The translations under genes and the position numbers were made by a program. The notes under the pieces are model-generated. The model searched no databases and was not told where the DNA came from. It worked only from the letters and a program-made list of their open reading frames with translations. From assembly GCA_016125335.1 (NCBI GenBank), contig WGLY01000033.1, positions 1 through 58,830 of the forward strand: a stretch of 58,830 nucleotides of DNA, in the 5' to 3' direction. Origin of the DNA: Frankiales bacterium. Lineage in GTDB: Bacteria; Actinomycetota; Actinomycetes; S36-B12; CAIYMF01. Of this stretch, positions 1 to 8,530 are shown in pieces (position 1 is the stretch's first letter; every line of letters starts with the position of its first letter).

Positions 1-48
1 GAGTTGCACAATGCCCCCGCGGCCGTCGCTCAAGCGCGCCCAGAAGGG

Positions 49-66
49 GCGGGGTGACCACCCCGC
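49..66 (-). terminator. Hairpin at the end of the mer operon
   Basis: An 8-bp perfect stem (GCGGGGTG with CACCCCGC, 2-nt loop) lies directly after the TGA of the CcdA-like gene at 69-67. It is well placed to end the leftward mer transcript. No U-tract is visible, so the assignment rests on position and stem only. Confidence 0.4.
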
Positions 67-1041
67 TCACCCATCTGGCTGCCCCGCGTCGCCGGTCTCG
101 ACGAGCCCTGTCCGCCTGGAGGCGTCCGAGATAGTGACTGCGGGGGCGCAGCAGTCATCGGTTGCGGTCGAGGCCTCTCCGCTTGTCCACGCCGGGTGTG
201 CAGGGCGAATCCGGGCCTTGCGGTGGTGGACGACGAGCAGGGTGAGGGCACCGAGTACGGCTCCGGCCGCGGCAAGGGCAATAAGCCCGTCGTGGGCCTG
301 CACCCAGGTGGACGCCGCCGCGGCGAACCGGGACATGGGGTTACCAGTTGAGGAACTGCTGCCGGTCACTGCGAGGGGGTACCAGTACCAGACGAGGTAG
401 GCGCCGGTGAGCACCAGCACGATGGCGGTGATCCTAGGGCCGAACCGGGCCAGGATTACGGTTCGTCGGGTGAGGGCGGTGCCGGCAAAGGCGGTGGCGA
501 TGGCGAGAAGCAGCAGGATCGTGGCGGACCCGGCGGCATACACCGCGAAGACCACGACCAGGCCTAGGTAGGTGGCCGTCGCCTGAGCCTGGGCGATCAC
601 CGCGAGCAGCACCCCGAAGGTGCACGACAGCGAGGCTGCGGCAAACCCGACCCCGTAGGCGACCGAGCGGCCCATCCCGTGGCCGCCGACCCTCGGGCGG
701 ACCACCCGGCCGGGTAGCCGGAGGCCCAGCGGGTGGCCGGTGAGCATGACCAGGCTGACTAGCAGGAGGACCACCCCAACAAGCAGTCCCAACGCGGGCG
801 CTGCGTCGATGATCGCGTGGGCGCCAGCGCTGACGACCAGTCCGACGACGACCAGGGTGCCGGCGAACCCGATGGTCAACGCCAGGCCGGCGTTCAGGGC
901 GCGGATCAGCCTCGCCTGCAGCGCGTGGGTCCGGGCGTCCCCTGCACTGAGGGTGATCCAGGCGGGCAGCAGCGCGAACCCGCACGGGTTGACCGGGGCG
1001 ACCATCCCGGCGGCGAAGGCGAGGGCAAGCAGACCGGACAT
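67..1041 (-). CDS. CcdA/DsbD-like thiol-redox membrane protein of the mer operon
   Basis: A 324-residue polytopic membrane protein of the CcdA/DsbD transmembrane family, which passes electrons across the membrane to extracytoplasmic thioredoxin-like proteins. The two expected intramembrane cysteines are present: Cys20 in the first segment (VNPCGF) and Cys140 in a later segment (LSCTFG). About seven or eight hydrophobic segments can be counted. The start is the ATG whose A is shared with the stop of the upstream thioredoxin-like gene (TGATG), so the two are translationally coupled and probably work as a pair. The C-terminal tail carries an extra DDCC motif near residues 295-298, not typical of CcdA and possibly Hg(II)-binding. 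It could act as a redox partner or as a mercury importer; the sequence does not decide. Family call is confident, role is inferred. Confidence 0.85.
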   Translation of the reverse strand: MSGLLALAFAAGMVAPVNPCGFALLPAWITLSAGDARTHALQARLIRALNAGLALTIGFAGTLVVVGLVVSAGAHAIIDAAPALGLLVGVVLLLVSLVMLTGHPLGLRLPGRVVRPRVGGHGMGRSVAYGVGFAAASLSCTFGVLLAVIAQAQATATYLGLVVVFAVYAAGSATILLLLAIATAFAGTALTRRTVILARFGPRITAIVLVLTGAYLVWYWYPLAVTGSSSSTGNPMSRFAAAASTWVQAHDGLIALAAAGAVLGALTLLVVHHRKARIRPAHPAWTSGEASTATDDCCAPAVTISDASRRTGLVETGDAGQPDG

Positions 1042-1616
1042 CAGTTGGCCAGCTTGTCCAGTTCGGTGCGGATGGTGTCGGCCGAGGGCTCCACAGCCCG
1101 GTAGGCGACCCTGCGGTCGGTGTCGACGATGATCACGGTGCTCAACGCGGTAACCCCGTAGCCAGTGAAGATGTCGCCCTCGGTGTCGCGGGCGTAGGCC
1201 AGGCTGGTGGCACTGTTGGCCCGCAGGAAGCTCTCGACGTCGTTGGCCGTCTCGTAGCCGGCGACGTCGACGACGGCGAAGTCCGCCGCAGCAGGGTCGG
1301 CGGCCTGGGCGTCGGCCAGCGCCTTGGCGGTGGGACCGCAGCCGCCGCACTCGACGGAGAAGAACAGCACGACGCTGGGCCGGGCGCCGGGCAGTTGGAT
1401 GGAGCCGCCGCCGATCCTTTGGGCGGTGAAGGTCGATGCGGTGGCCCCGGCGGCGGGAGGGTTGCCACTCTCGCTGGTGCCCGTGTCCTTGGTGAGCCCG
1501 CCGCAGGCGCTGAGCAGGAGGGCGAGGGAACCGAGCGCCAGCGGCGCCACGTACCGGCGACGCCGCCGACGAGACTGGCTGGAGATCGTGGGTGAGCTGC
1601 GGGGAGAGGTCGGCAT
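1041..1616 (-). CDS. Thioredoxin-like lipoprotein (TlpA/ResA type)
   Basis: A 191-residue exported protein. The N-terminus is strongly basic (a run of arginines near 16-21), followed by a hydrophobic stretch and the lipobox LLSAC with the modified Cys at 38. A thioredoxin-fold domain follows, with a CGGC active site at Cys90-Cys93 in the context SVECGGCGP. It should sit on the outer face of the membrane as a thiol-disulfide protein. It is third from last in the leftward mer operon, 3 bp after the MerT-like gene and overlapping the CcdA-like gene by one base. Its likely electron donor is therefore the CcdA-like protein. Within a mercury operon it may keep Hg-binding thiols reduced or bind Hg(II) with its own cysteine pair; that role is inference. 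Confidence 0.85.
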   Translation of the reverse strand: MPTSPRSSPTISSQSRRRRRRYVAPLALGSLALLLSACGGLTKDTGTSESGNPPAAGATASTFTAQRIGGGSIQLPGARPSVVLFFSVECGGCGPTAKALADAQAADPAAADFAVVDVAGYETANDVESFLRANSATSLAYARDTEGDIFTGYGVTALSTVIIVDTDRRVAYRAVEPSADTIRTELDKLAN

Positions 1617-1619
1617 TGC

Positions 1620-1949
1620 TCAGCCCTCCTGTTCTTGGGTGTGGCCCGGTGTGGTGGAGTCATCGAGGCTGGGGGCTGCCGGCGAGCAGCAGTCGTCGGT
1701 GCGACCGGAACGGTTGCGACGGACCAGCCCAACGATCACGAAGAGTGCGGCCACGGCGGCCAGGCCGATGCCCCAGGAGTTGGCCAGCCAGCCGCCCAGG
1801 ACGGCCAGTGCGCCGGCCGCGGCACCGGACGCGATCAGGGCGGGTCCGGCACAGCACAGGATCATCAGCAGCGCGGCGCCCCCTCCAAAGCGGAGCCCGG
1901 ATCGGGAGGCACCGGTGTTGTGCTGCGGGCGTTGTGGCTGGTTGATCAT
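1620..1949 (-). CDS. Small MerT-like membrane protein
   Basis: A 109-residue protein with two predicted membrane helices (about residues 24-52 and 55-78). A vicinal pair Cys32-Cys33 lies in the first helix (ILCCAGPA), as in MerT-family mercury importers, and a second pair Cys87-Cys88 lies in the hydrophilic tail (DDCCSP). It lacks the third helix of classical MerT, so it is better called MerT-like than MerT. The tail motif matches the one in the CcdA-like protein of the same operon. It lies between merB and the thioredoxin-like gene. The start at 1949 has only a distant purine-rich site, so the exact N-terminus is uncertain. Confidence 0.7.
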   Translation of the reverse strand: MINQPQRPQHNTGASRSGLRFGGGAALLMILCCAGPALIASGAAAGALAVLGGWLANSWGIGLAAVAALFVIVGLVRRNRSGRTDDCCSPAAPSLDDSTTPGHTQEQEG

Positions 1950-2009
1950 CGGTGGTCGGGAGTCCTTTGTGTGGCGTTCCCGGGCGTGAGGGCTAGGGAG
2001 GGTCGCTGG

Positions 2010-2684
2010 TCAGTGGCAGCATCCGTCGGCACTGACCACTGCTCCAGGTGTCGCATGCGTGTCGGGCTCAGGGACTGTCGTGGTGGTCAGGGCTGCTCCG
2101 AGCTGGTAGGCGTCCGCGACGGGCACCACCTCACCGCCGGGGTGCTGCTCGAGCCAGGGCTGGGCATCCTCGGCGGAGGTGAAGTAGTGCACCTGGTTGC
2201 AGAACGACGAACGGATTGAGGTCATGGCCCCGGGGTTGACCAGCGACACCACCGCGGTGGCGGGTTCAACGGCGGTGACACCGGCCGGCTCGACGGTGAC
2301 CCGTATCGGCTCGCCGCTGGTCGGTGAGGCGGACTCGATCCGGGCGGCCCGGTCGAGCAGAGTCGGGAAGATCAGGGTGTCCAGGGCGCACCAGGTATAG
2401 AGCTCCTGGCCGTCGACGTTCATCCGATGCGGCGTCGGACGCAGGGTGAGGCCCTGGCCGACGATCCGGCCCTCATCGTCGTACTCGGTGTCGGGCACTG
2501 AATCCAGGCGTCTGCGGACCTCGTCCAGAGGCAGGGCCGAGGCAAGAGCCAGGGCGGCTACGTCGACTGGGTCCCCGCTGGCGAGTAGCCGCAGAAGCGG
2601 AATCAGCACGGCGAGATCCAGGCCGGACTCCTCGGGGAGGGCGAGCCTCGCGATCACGTCACGAGTGGTCGTGTTGGTCATCAT
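2010..2684 (-). CDS. merB: Organomercurial lyase MerB
   Basis: This 224-residue cytoplasmic enzyme cleaves the carbon-mercury bond of organomercurials and hands Hg(II) to MerA. All three catalytic residues known for MerB can be placed: Cys99 and Asp102 in YTWCALDTL and Cys162 in SSFCNQVHYF, matching Cys96, Asp99 and Cys159 of the plasmid enzyme. Length is normal. The C-terminus ends in GCCH, an extra vicinal cysteine pair. The gene follows merA by 38 bp in the same leftward operon. Two adjacent ATG codons (2684 and 2681) are possible starts behind a GAGG sequence. With merB the operon should give broad-spectrum mercury resistance. Confidence 0.95.
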   Translation of the reverse strand: MMTNTTTRDVIARLALPEESGLDLAVLIPLLRLLASGDPVDVAALALASALPLDEVRRRLDSVPDTEYDDEGRIVGQGLTLRPTPHRMNVDGQELYTWCALDTLIFPTLLDRAARIESASPTSGEPIRVTVEPAGVTAVEPATAVVSLVNPGAMTSIRSSFCNQVHYFTSAEDAQPWLEQHPGGEVVPVADAYQLGAALTTTTVPEPDTHATPGAVVSADGCCH

Positions 2685-2722
2685 CGTCCTCGTTCTGGTT
2701 GGTGGTTTAGATGGCTACGACC

Positions 2723-4156
2723 TCAAGAAGCGCAGCAGGAGAGTTTGGAAATGTCGGTAGTGAACGACTGAGCCGCGATCTTTAGGCCCTCGGCCATGGT
2801 CAGGTACGGCGCCCAGGAGTGGGCGAGCCGATCGACCGTCATCCCGGCGTCGAGGATCCACACCCCGGCCGCAGCGAGCTCGCCCGCGTCATGGGCGACC
2901 GCGGTAATGCCGAGGATGCGCCCGCTGTCGCGATCGGCGACGATCTTGACGAAGCCGCGGGTGTCGCGATTGACCAGTGCCCTGGGCACGTACTTCAGGG
3001 GCAGGACTCGGCAGTCACAGCTGATCCCGGCGGCCAGCACCTGCTCCTCGGTCATCCCCACAACCCCTACCGCGGGGCTCGTGAAGGTGACCCGAGGCAG
3101 ATGCGCGTAGTCCACGGACCTGGCCGCTCCGGTGAACGCGTTGTCGACCACCATCGCGCCGTGATGTGCCGCGACGTACACGAACTCGGGGTGCCCGGTA
3201 ACGTCGCCCGCTGCCCAGACTCGTGGGTTGGATGAGGCGAGTTGGTCGGAGACCACGACCCTGCCATCGTCGCCGGTCTTGACCTCCACCGCGGCCAGGT
3301 TGAGTCCGTCAGTGACCGGTCGACGACCCATCGCAACGAGGATCCGAGCGGCTCGGAACTCCTGGGTGCCGCCTGCCACCGACGCCGTGGCAACGACCAG
3401 GCCCGTCCCGGCGTCGCGCTCCACCCTGGTGACCTGCGCCCGCCGGACGACCCGGATGCCCTCCTCGGCGAACACCTCCTGGAGTGCGTCGCCGACCTCG
3501 GGCTCCTCCTTCGACGCGAGCCGGGAGCGGACCAGCATGGTCACTTTCGACCCGAGTCGGGCAAACAGCTGAGCTTGTTCCATCGCTACATAGCCGCCGC
3601 CGAGCACCAACAGAGACGCCGGCACCTCAGTCAGTTCCATCGCTGTGGTACTGGTCAGATACTCGATGGCGTCGATCCCCGAGATGCGCGGGATCCAGGG
3701 TCGGGCACCGGTGGCGACCAGGTAGTGGGCGGCCTCGACCAGCTCGATCCCGCCGCCGTCAGTCACGACCGTCAGTAACGGAGCATCGGGAGTGCCGTCG
3801 AAGATTGCGTCGCCCGGCATGATCGGCCAACCGTGGGACTCGGCCACATCGACGTACTTGTCCGTGCGCAGCGATTCCACCAATTCCTGCTTGCCGCCCG
3901 TCAGTGCCGGCATGTCCACCGGTCCGGCAGTGGCGGTGATCCCCGGGTAGCGGGCAGCGTGGGCGGCCACATGGCGCGCCTCAGCGGCGGCGATCAGGGC
4001 CTTGGACGGGATGCAGCCGGTGTTCACGCAGGTGCCTCCGATCGTCGCACGCTCGACCATCAGCACGCGCTTCCCCAGACCGGTGGCGTGGATGGCGGCT
4101 GCGAATGCGGCGCCGCCCGACCCGATCACCGCCAGGTCGACCTTGAGGTGGTCCAT
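2723..4156 (-). CDS. merA: Mercuric reductase MerA
   Basis: A 477-residue flavoprotein disulfide reductase that reduces Hg(II) to volatile Hg(0) with NADPH. The FAD-binding start (AVIGSGGAA), the redox pair Cys43-Cys48 (GGTCVNTGCIPSK), the NADPH-binding LVLGGGYVAME and the AAGDVTG FAD motif are all present. The C-terminal vicinal pair Cys474-Cys475 (KLSCCAS), which identifies MerA among related reductases, is intact. The N-terminal metal-binding NmerA domain of many Gram-negative enzymes is absent. The ATG at 4156 was chosen over upstream starts because GGAGG lies 5 bp before it and homology begins there. It is the first gene of the leftward operon, divergent from merR. Confidence 0.96.
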   Translation of the reverse strand: MDHLKVDLAVIGSGGAAFAAAIHATGLGKRVLMVERATIGGTCVNTGCIPSKALIAAAEARHVAAHAARYPGITATAGPVDMPALTGGKQELVESLRTDKYVDVAESHGWPIMPGDAIFDGTPDAPLLTVVTDGGGIELVEAAHYLVATGARPWIPRISGIDAIEYLTSTTAMELTEVPASLLVLGGGYVAMEQAQLFARLGSKVTMLVRSRLASKEEPEVGDALQEVFAEEGIRVVRRAQVTRVERDAGTGLVVATASVAGGTQEFRAARILVAMGRRPVTDGLNLAAVEVKTGDDGRVVVSDQLASSNPRVWAAGDVTGHPEFVYVAAHHGAMVVDNAFTGAARSVDYAHLPRVTFTSPAVGVVGMTEEQVLAAGISCDCRVLPLKYVPRALVNRDTRGFVKIVADRDSGRILGITAVAHDAGELAAAGVWILDAGMTVDRLAHSWAPYLTMAEGLKIAAQSFTTDISKLSCCAS

Positions 4157-4204
4157 GCTGTCCTCCGCTGCCTGTTGGGATTCCTCTCCGATGCGGTCAT
4201 ACTG

Positions 4205-4230
4205 GACGTTCCCGTATAGGGGAAGGTCAA
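4205..4230 (-). promoter_or_regulatory. MerR-type operator and mer operon promoter
   Basis: In the 100-bp space between merA and merR lies a 24-bp dyad (4205-4228) with arms GAC.TTCCC and GGGAA.GTC around a TATA centre. On the minus strand a TTGACC -35 box (4230-4225) abuts it. The best -10 is CAGTAT at 4204-4199, giving a 20-bp spacer; such an over-long spacer with an intervening dyad is the mark of MerR-family promoters. Expected behaviour is repression by MerR without metal and activation with Hg(II). Confidence 0.75.
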
Positions 4231-4256
4231 GAGCCGCGTCGGACATCGGAGGACAC

Positions 4257-4646
4257 GTGCGGATCGGGGAGCTGGCCGCCGCAACGGCGATGACCACGAA
4301 GGCCTTGCGGTTCTACGAGGCGCAGGGCCTGCTCATGACCGCCGACCGGACCACTAGCGGGTACCGCGACTACACCCCCGACGTGGTGGGCAGGGTCTTG
4401 TTCATCCGCCGCGGCCAGGCCGCCGGCCTCACACTGGCGCAGATCAGGCAGATCCTGGACATTCGCGACCGCGGCAATGCGCCCTGTGGGCATGTCCGCG
4501 AGCTCCTAGACGCACGCTTGGTCGACCTCGAACGACAGATCAATCAGTTGGCTGAACTTCGCACCGCCATCACCCAGCTTCGCGACCAGGCCGAGGCAAT
4601 CGAGCCCGAGACATGTTCTGCTGGTCAAATCTGCCGGTACCTCTAG
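4257..4646 (+). CDS. merR: Mercury-responsive regulator MerR
   Basis: A 129-residue MerR-family regulator divergent from the mer operon. The N-terminal helix-turn-helix (ALRFYEAQGLL, then SGYRDY) is followed by a dimerisation helix. Three cysteines sit where metal-binding MerR proteins have them: Cys77 (APCGH), Cys120 and Cys126 (ETCSAGQIC). The gap between the last two is shorter than in Tn501 MerR (6 instead of 9), a difference in the metal loop. The GTG start is set by GGAGG four bases upstream; an ATG further left would run through merA and lacks similarity. It should bind the dyad at 4205-4228 and control both itself and merA. Confidence 0.9.
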   Translation: MRIGELAAATAMTTKALRFYEAQGLLMTADRTTSGYRDYTPDVVGRVLFIRRGQAAGLTLAQIRQILDIRDRGNAPCGHVRELLDARLVDLERQINQLAELRTAITQLRDQAEAIEPETCSAGQICRYL

Positions 4647-5508
4647 TTGGACCGCTTTTTTGCACCGGAGCCTCGAGCCAGCCCCATGGCTGCGGTCCTT
4701 GACGCCACAACCTGAAGTCACACGCTCACTTCCCCCCACCGCCATATGGGCCCACCTTCGGCAACGCAGTTGTCGGGACCATCGAGATTGAGCGGTGGCA
4801 TCCATGGATCAGAACCCAGCCGAAACCGATTTCCGCCGACTCCAGCAATTGCGTTTGGACAGGTCAGGGCGCGCGAGTCAGTGAACGACGGGCAAGTCTC
4901 GCGCCGTCGTGACGCGTGGCTCTCGGTTCACATCCGTGGCCTCAGGGGGCTGCCCAACTGCGCCGAAAGAGCGGTTCCAACTGGTCGGCGGACCCGCCCC
5001 GCCAGTGCTCCTCACCTCGGGATTCTGGCGCCTTCGAGGCATCGGCGTACGCGGGGCTGAAGCGGTGGCCCGAGTCGGTGGCGGAGCCGAACTTGAACTG
5101 GACGCCCCACGCCGTCGCTTCGACCTGAGCCGGGCGGCCGGGGAGGGGGACCCAGTGGGTAGGCCCGCCCCGCGACCGCACCTTGGTGGCGGCGATCCGG
5201 TCTTCGGCAGGTTGGGATGGTAGGTCATCCAGAACCCGCCGTGCTCGAGGCTGTGGACCCCGCGTGGCGGTGGTTTCTGAGCTCAACTACAAGTTCGAGC
5301 TCGACCGGGGCGCCTGCCAGGCCGGTTAGGTCGAGTACCGAACGCACCAGCGCGACGGCGTCCTGCCCTTTCGGGCGATCGTCGACGTAGCGCCCGGTCT
5401 GTCCACACCCTTGGATCGAGCCCCGGAACACGAGGGGGTCGGGAGATGGCCTGGTCTCGTGCAACCTCGTTGGCGGCTACCCTTCGATCGTCGGGCCCAC
5501 CGACGACG
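4647..5508. other. Intergenic stretch, no supported gene
   Basis: About 860 bp separate merR from the end of the CDF gene. Short open frames exist on both strands (for example 5225-5464 and 4942-5286, minus), but none has a recognisable domain, a convincing ribosome site or a clear coding bias. It may hold gene remnants left by island assembly. I see no terminator or repeat I would defend. Confidence 0.5.
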
Positions 5509-6441
5509 TCAGTCGTGAGTGCTGAACTCGTGAGCCGCATGGCTGGGTGGTTCGAGCTGGAAGGTGCAGTGCTCGACGTCGAAGTGGTCGGCGAGGCAGT
5601 CCATGAGGTGGTCCAGGACGCGTGCGCCGCCGCCGTCGGCGAGGGCGTCGTCGGTCACGACGACGTGCACGGACATCACCGGCAGGCCGGAGGTGAGGGT
5701 CCAGGCGTGCAGGTCGTGGGCGTCGACGACGCCGGGGGTGTTGAGGTTGTGCTGGCGCACCGCGACGATGTCGACGTTGCGCGGGGTGGCCTCGAGGAGG
5801 ACGTCGACGGCCTCGCGGAGCAGGGTCCAGGTCCGCGGGAGGATCATCAGCGCGACGGCGACCGATGCGATGACGTCGGCGCGCAACCACCCGGTCAGCG
5901 CGATGATCCCGGCGGCGACGATGACGGCGACCGAGCCGAGCAGGTCGCCGAGGACCTCGAGGTAGGCGCCCTTGACGTTGAGGCTCTCGCGGGCACCGGC
6001 ACGCAGGACGAGCAAGCCGATGATGTTCGCGACCAGGCCGATGGTCGCGAACGCGAGCATCAGCCCGCCCTCGACCTCGGGTGGGTTCCTCCAGCGCTGC
6101 CACGCCTCGATGAGGATGAACACGGCGACACCGAAGAGCAACACCGCGTTCACCACGGCGGCGAGGATCTCGAGCCGGTAGTACCCGAAGGTGCGGTGCG
6201 GGGTTGCCGGTCGGGACGCAAACGTGACCGCGAGGACGGCGAGCAGGATCCCGGCGACGTCGGTGAACATGTGTCCGGCGTCGGCCAGCAGCGCCAGTGA
6301 CCCGTTCACGGCGGAACCGACGAGCTCGGCGACCAGCACCGTCGCCGTGATACCGAGGACGATGAGTAGCTTCTTGCGGTGCAACCCGCCGGCGCTGATC
6401 GAGGGTCCGTGGCTGTGCCCGTGGTCGCTCACGAGGTCCAT
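5509..6441 (-). CDS. czcD: Cation diffusion facilitator, CzcD type
   Basis: A 310-residue inner-membrane Zn2+/Cd2+/Co2+ : H+ antiporter. It begins with a His-rich segment (DHGHSHG) typical of CzcD and has six membrane spans. The metal site in span 2 reads HMFTD, while span 5 reads EVLGD, with Glu at the position that is His in many CDF proteins. The cytoplasmic C-terminal domain (HDLHAW, HVVV, HCTFQLE) is complete. The ATG at 6441 was preferred because homology starts there; an upstream extension to 6630 would run into the ATPase gene. It ends the leftward cmtR-ATPase-CDF operon, 115 bp after the ATPase, and probably gives a second efflux route for the same metals. Confidence 0.92.
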   Translation of the reverse strand: MDLVSDHGHSHGPSISAGGLHRKKLLIVLGITATVLVAELVGSAVNGSLALLADAGHMFTDVAGILLAVLAVTFASRPATPHRTFGYYRLEILAAVVNAVLLFGVAVFILIEAWQRWRNPPEVEGGLMLAFATIGLVANIIGLLVLRAGARESLNVKGAYLEVLGDLLGSVAVIVAAGIIALTGWLRADVIASVAVALMILPRTWTLLREAVDVLLEATPRNVDIVAVRQHNLNTPGVVDAHDLHAWTLTSGLPVMSVHVVVTDDALADGGGARVLDHLMDCLADHFDVEHCTFQLEPPSHAAHEFSTHD

Positions 6442-6556
6442 CCCGGAGTACGCGTCGAGATCAGGGAGGCTCCGCCGTCGTCGCTCTGTTCGTCCCTCTG
6501 CTGAGTCGAGCAGCGTGAACCGGGCCGGTGTGGGAGGCGCGACGGCTGCGAGCCGT

Positions 6557-8530
6557 TCATGTCGTGACCGAGGTGCGTGACCCAGACAGAACGGGATCCG
6601 GCGCCGGCCCGGGCAGGGCGTCCAATCCATGGGTGCGGCCGGCGCGAACTCCGTTGGCGATGACGACGACCTCAGCCAACTCGTGAACCAGCACGACGGC
6701 GGCGAGTCCGAGAACCCCGAACAGGGCGAGGGGCATCAGGACGGTGATGAGGGCCAGGGACAGCCCGACGTTCTGCAGCATGATCCGCCGTGAGCGCCGG
6801 GCGTGCGCGAAGGCCTGGGGCAGGTGTCGCAGGTCCTCGCCCATGAGGGCGACGTCGGCGGTCTCGATCGCGACGTCAGCGCCCATCGCGCCCATCGCGA
6901 TCCCCAGGTCCGCGGTCGCCAGCGCCGGTGCGTCGTTGACGCCGTCGCCGACCATTGCGGTCGGGCGCAATCCGCCGAGTCCGCGCACGACTTCGGCTTT
7001 GTCTTCGGGGCGAAGCTCGGCGTGCACGGTGTCGATGCCGGCCGTGCGTGCGAGCGCGGTGGCGGTGGCGTGGTTGTCGCCGGTGAGCATGGCGACGGCG
7101 TAGCCGTCGCGGTGCAGTGTCGCGATGACGTCGGCGGCCTCCGGGCGCAGCTCGTCCCGCACGGCGATGGCCCCGAGCAGCTGGCCGTTCCGCTCGACGA
7201 GGGCGACGCTGGCACCTGCGCGCTGCATCCGGTCGACGGCTTCCGCGAGGTCCCCTGCGTCGATCCAGCCGGGCCGACCGAGGCGCAGGCTCGCGCCGCC
7301 GCGGGTTCCGGACAGGCCGGCACCGGGAACGGCTTCGACGTGATCGGCAGGCTGGACGGTGCCGGCCGCAGCCAGGATCGCGCGGGCGAGCGGGTGCTCA
7401 CTGCGTGACTCCAGGGCGGCTGCGGCATCGAGGACCTGCTCACCGCTGGTGCCGTTGGTGGTGGCGACCTCGATGACCGCGGGGTGGTTGCGGGTCAGCG
7501 TCCCGGTCTTGTCCAGGGCGACCGACCGGATGACGCCGAGGGTCTCGAGGGCGGCGCCGCCCTTGATCAGGACACCCATCTTGCTGGCCGCGCCGATCGC
7601 GGCGATGACGGTGACGGGGACGGAGATGGCCAGCGCGCACGGGGACGCCGCCACGAGGACGACCAGGGCGCGCTGGATCCACAGCCCGGGTTCGCCGGCG
7701 ATCGTGCCGGCGACCGCGATGACTGCAGCCGCGATCATGACGCCGGGCACGAGCGGTCGGGCGATGCGGTCTGCGAGCCGTTGGTTCGCTCCCTTGCGGG
7801 ACTGCTCGGCTTCGACGATACGGACGATGCGGGCCAGCGAGTTGTCCCCGGCGGTGGTGGTGACGGTCACGGTCAGCGCACCGTTTCCGTTGATCGAGCC
7901 GGCGAACACCTCGTCACCCGGTCCGGCCGCGACGGGGACCGACTCCCCGGTGATGGCTGAGACGTCCAGTGCGGTGCGTCCTACCTCGATGACACCGTCG
8001 GTGGCGAGGCGCTCGCCGGGCTTGACCAGCATCCGATCCCCTGGATGCAGGTCACTGGGTGCGACGGCGATCTCGTGGCCGTCGCGCAGCACGGTGGCCT
8101 GATCCGGGACCAGTGAGAGCAGGGACCGCAGACCGCGCCGGGTCCGGACCAGGGAGTACTCCTCGAGCCCTTCACTGATGGAGAACAGGAACGCCAGCAT
8201 GGCGGCCTCGCCGACCTCGCCGAGGATGACAGCGCCCACCGCCGCGATCGTCATGAGCGTGCCGACGCCGATCTGCCCCTTCCTCAGGCGGCGCAGGGTT
8301 CCGGGGACGAAGGTGTAGGCGCCGACCAGCAGCGCCACGGCCTCAAGGCCGCGAACGAGATTCGGCGAAGCTCCAGCGAGCGTCGCGATCCACGAGGCAA
8401 GGAGGAAGATCCCAGAGACGGCAGCGAACCGGATCTCGCTGACCTCCCACAGTCGCTCCGGCTCGCGCTCCGTCGAGTCGTCGCTCCCGGCCGAACGCGG
8501 TTCAGTCCCGCACCCGCACGCGTCGCTCAT
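6557..8530 (-). CDS. ctpG: P1B-4 metal-exporting ATPase, CtpG type
   Basis: A 657-residue P-type ATPase with the phosphorylation motif DKTGT, the actuator TGES, the HP dipeptide (SEHPLA) and the hinge GDGVNDAP. The membrane metal site is SPC, not CPC, and the last segment has HE followed by a polar stretch, which places it in subgroup P1B-4 (CtpD, CtpG, CoaT; Co, Zn, Cd and Fe export). The N-terminus is short, with only ACGCG and no complete heavy-metal-associated domain. The gene overlaps cmtR by 4 bp (ATGA), matching the cmtR-ctpG pairing known in mycobacteria. It should pump toxic divalent metal out under CmtR control. The exact metal cannot be read from sequence. Confidence 0.92.
   Translation of the reverse strand: MSDACGCGTEPRSAGSDDSTEREPERLWEVSEIRFAAVSGIFLLASWIATLAGASPNLVRGLEAVALLVGAYTFVPGTLRRLRKGQIGVGTLMTIAAVGAVILGEVGEAAMLAFLFSISEGLEEYSLVRTRRGLRSLLSLVPDQATVLRDGHEIAVAPSDLHPGDRMLVKPGERLATDGVIEVGRTALDVSAITGESVPVAAGPGDEVFAGSINGNGALTVTVTTTAGDNSLARIVRIVEAEQSRKGANQRLADRIARPLVPGVMIAAAVIAVAGTIAGEPGLWIQRALVVLVAASPCALAISVPVTVIAAIGAASKMGVLIKGGAALETLGVIRSVALDKTGTLTRNHPAVIEVATTNGTSGEQVLDAAAALESRSEHPLARAILAAAGTVQPADHVEAVPGAGLSGTRGGASLRLGRPGWIDAGDLAEAVDRMQRAGASVALVERNGQLLGAIAVRDELRPEAADVIATLHRDGYAVAMLTGDNHATATALARTAGIDTVHAELRPEDKAEVVRGLGGLRPTAMVGDGVNDAPALATADLGIAMGAMGADVAIETADVALMGEDLRHLPQAFAHARRSRRIMLQNVGLSLALITVLMPLALFGVLGLAAVVLVHELAEVVVIANGVRAGRTHGLDALPGPAPDPVLSGSRTSVTT

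Noticed and set aside
5225-5464. A 79-codon minus-strand frame in the merR-CDF gap
   Set aside because: No family resemblance, no ribosome-binding site and no conserved neighbour; kept as part of the intergenic entry.
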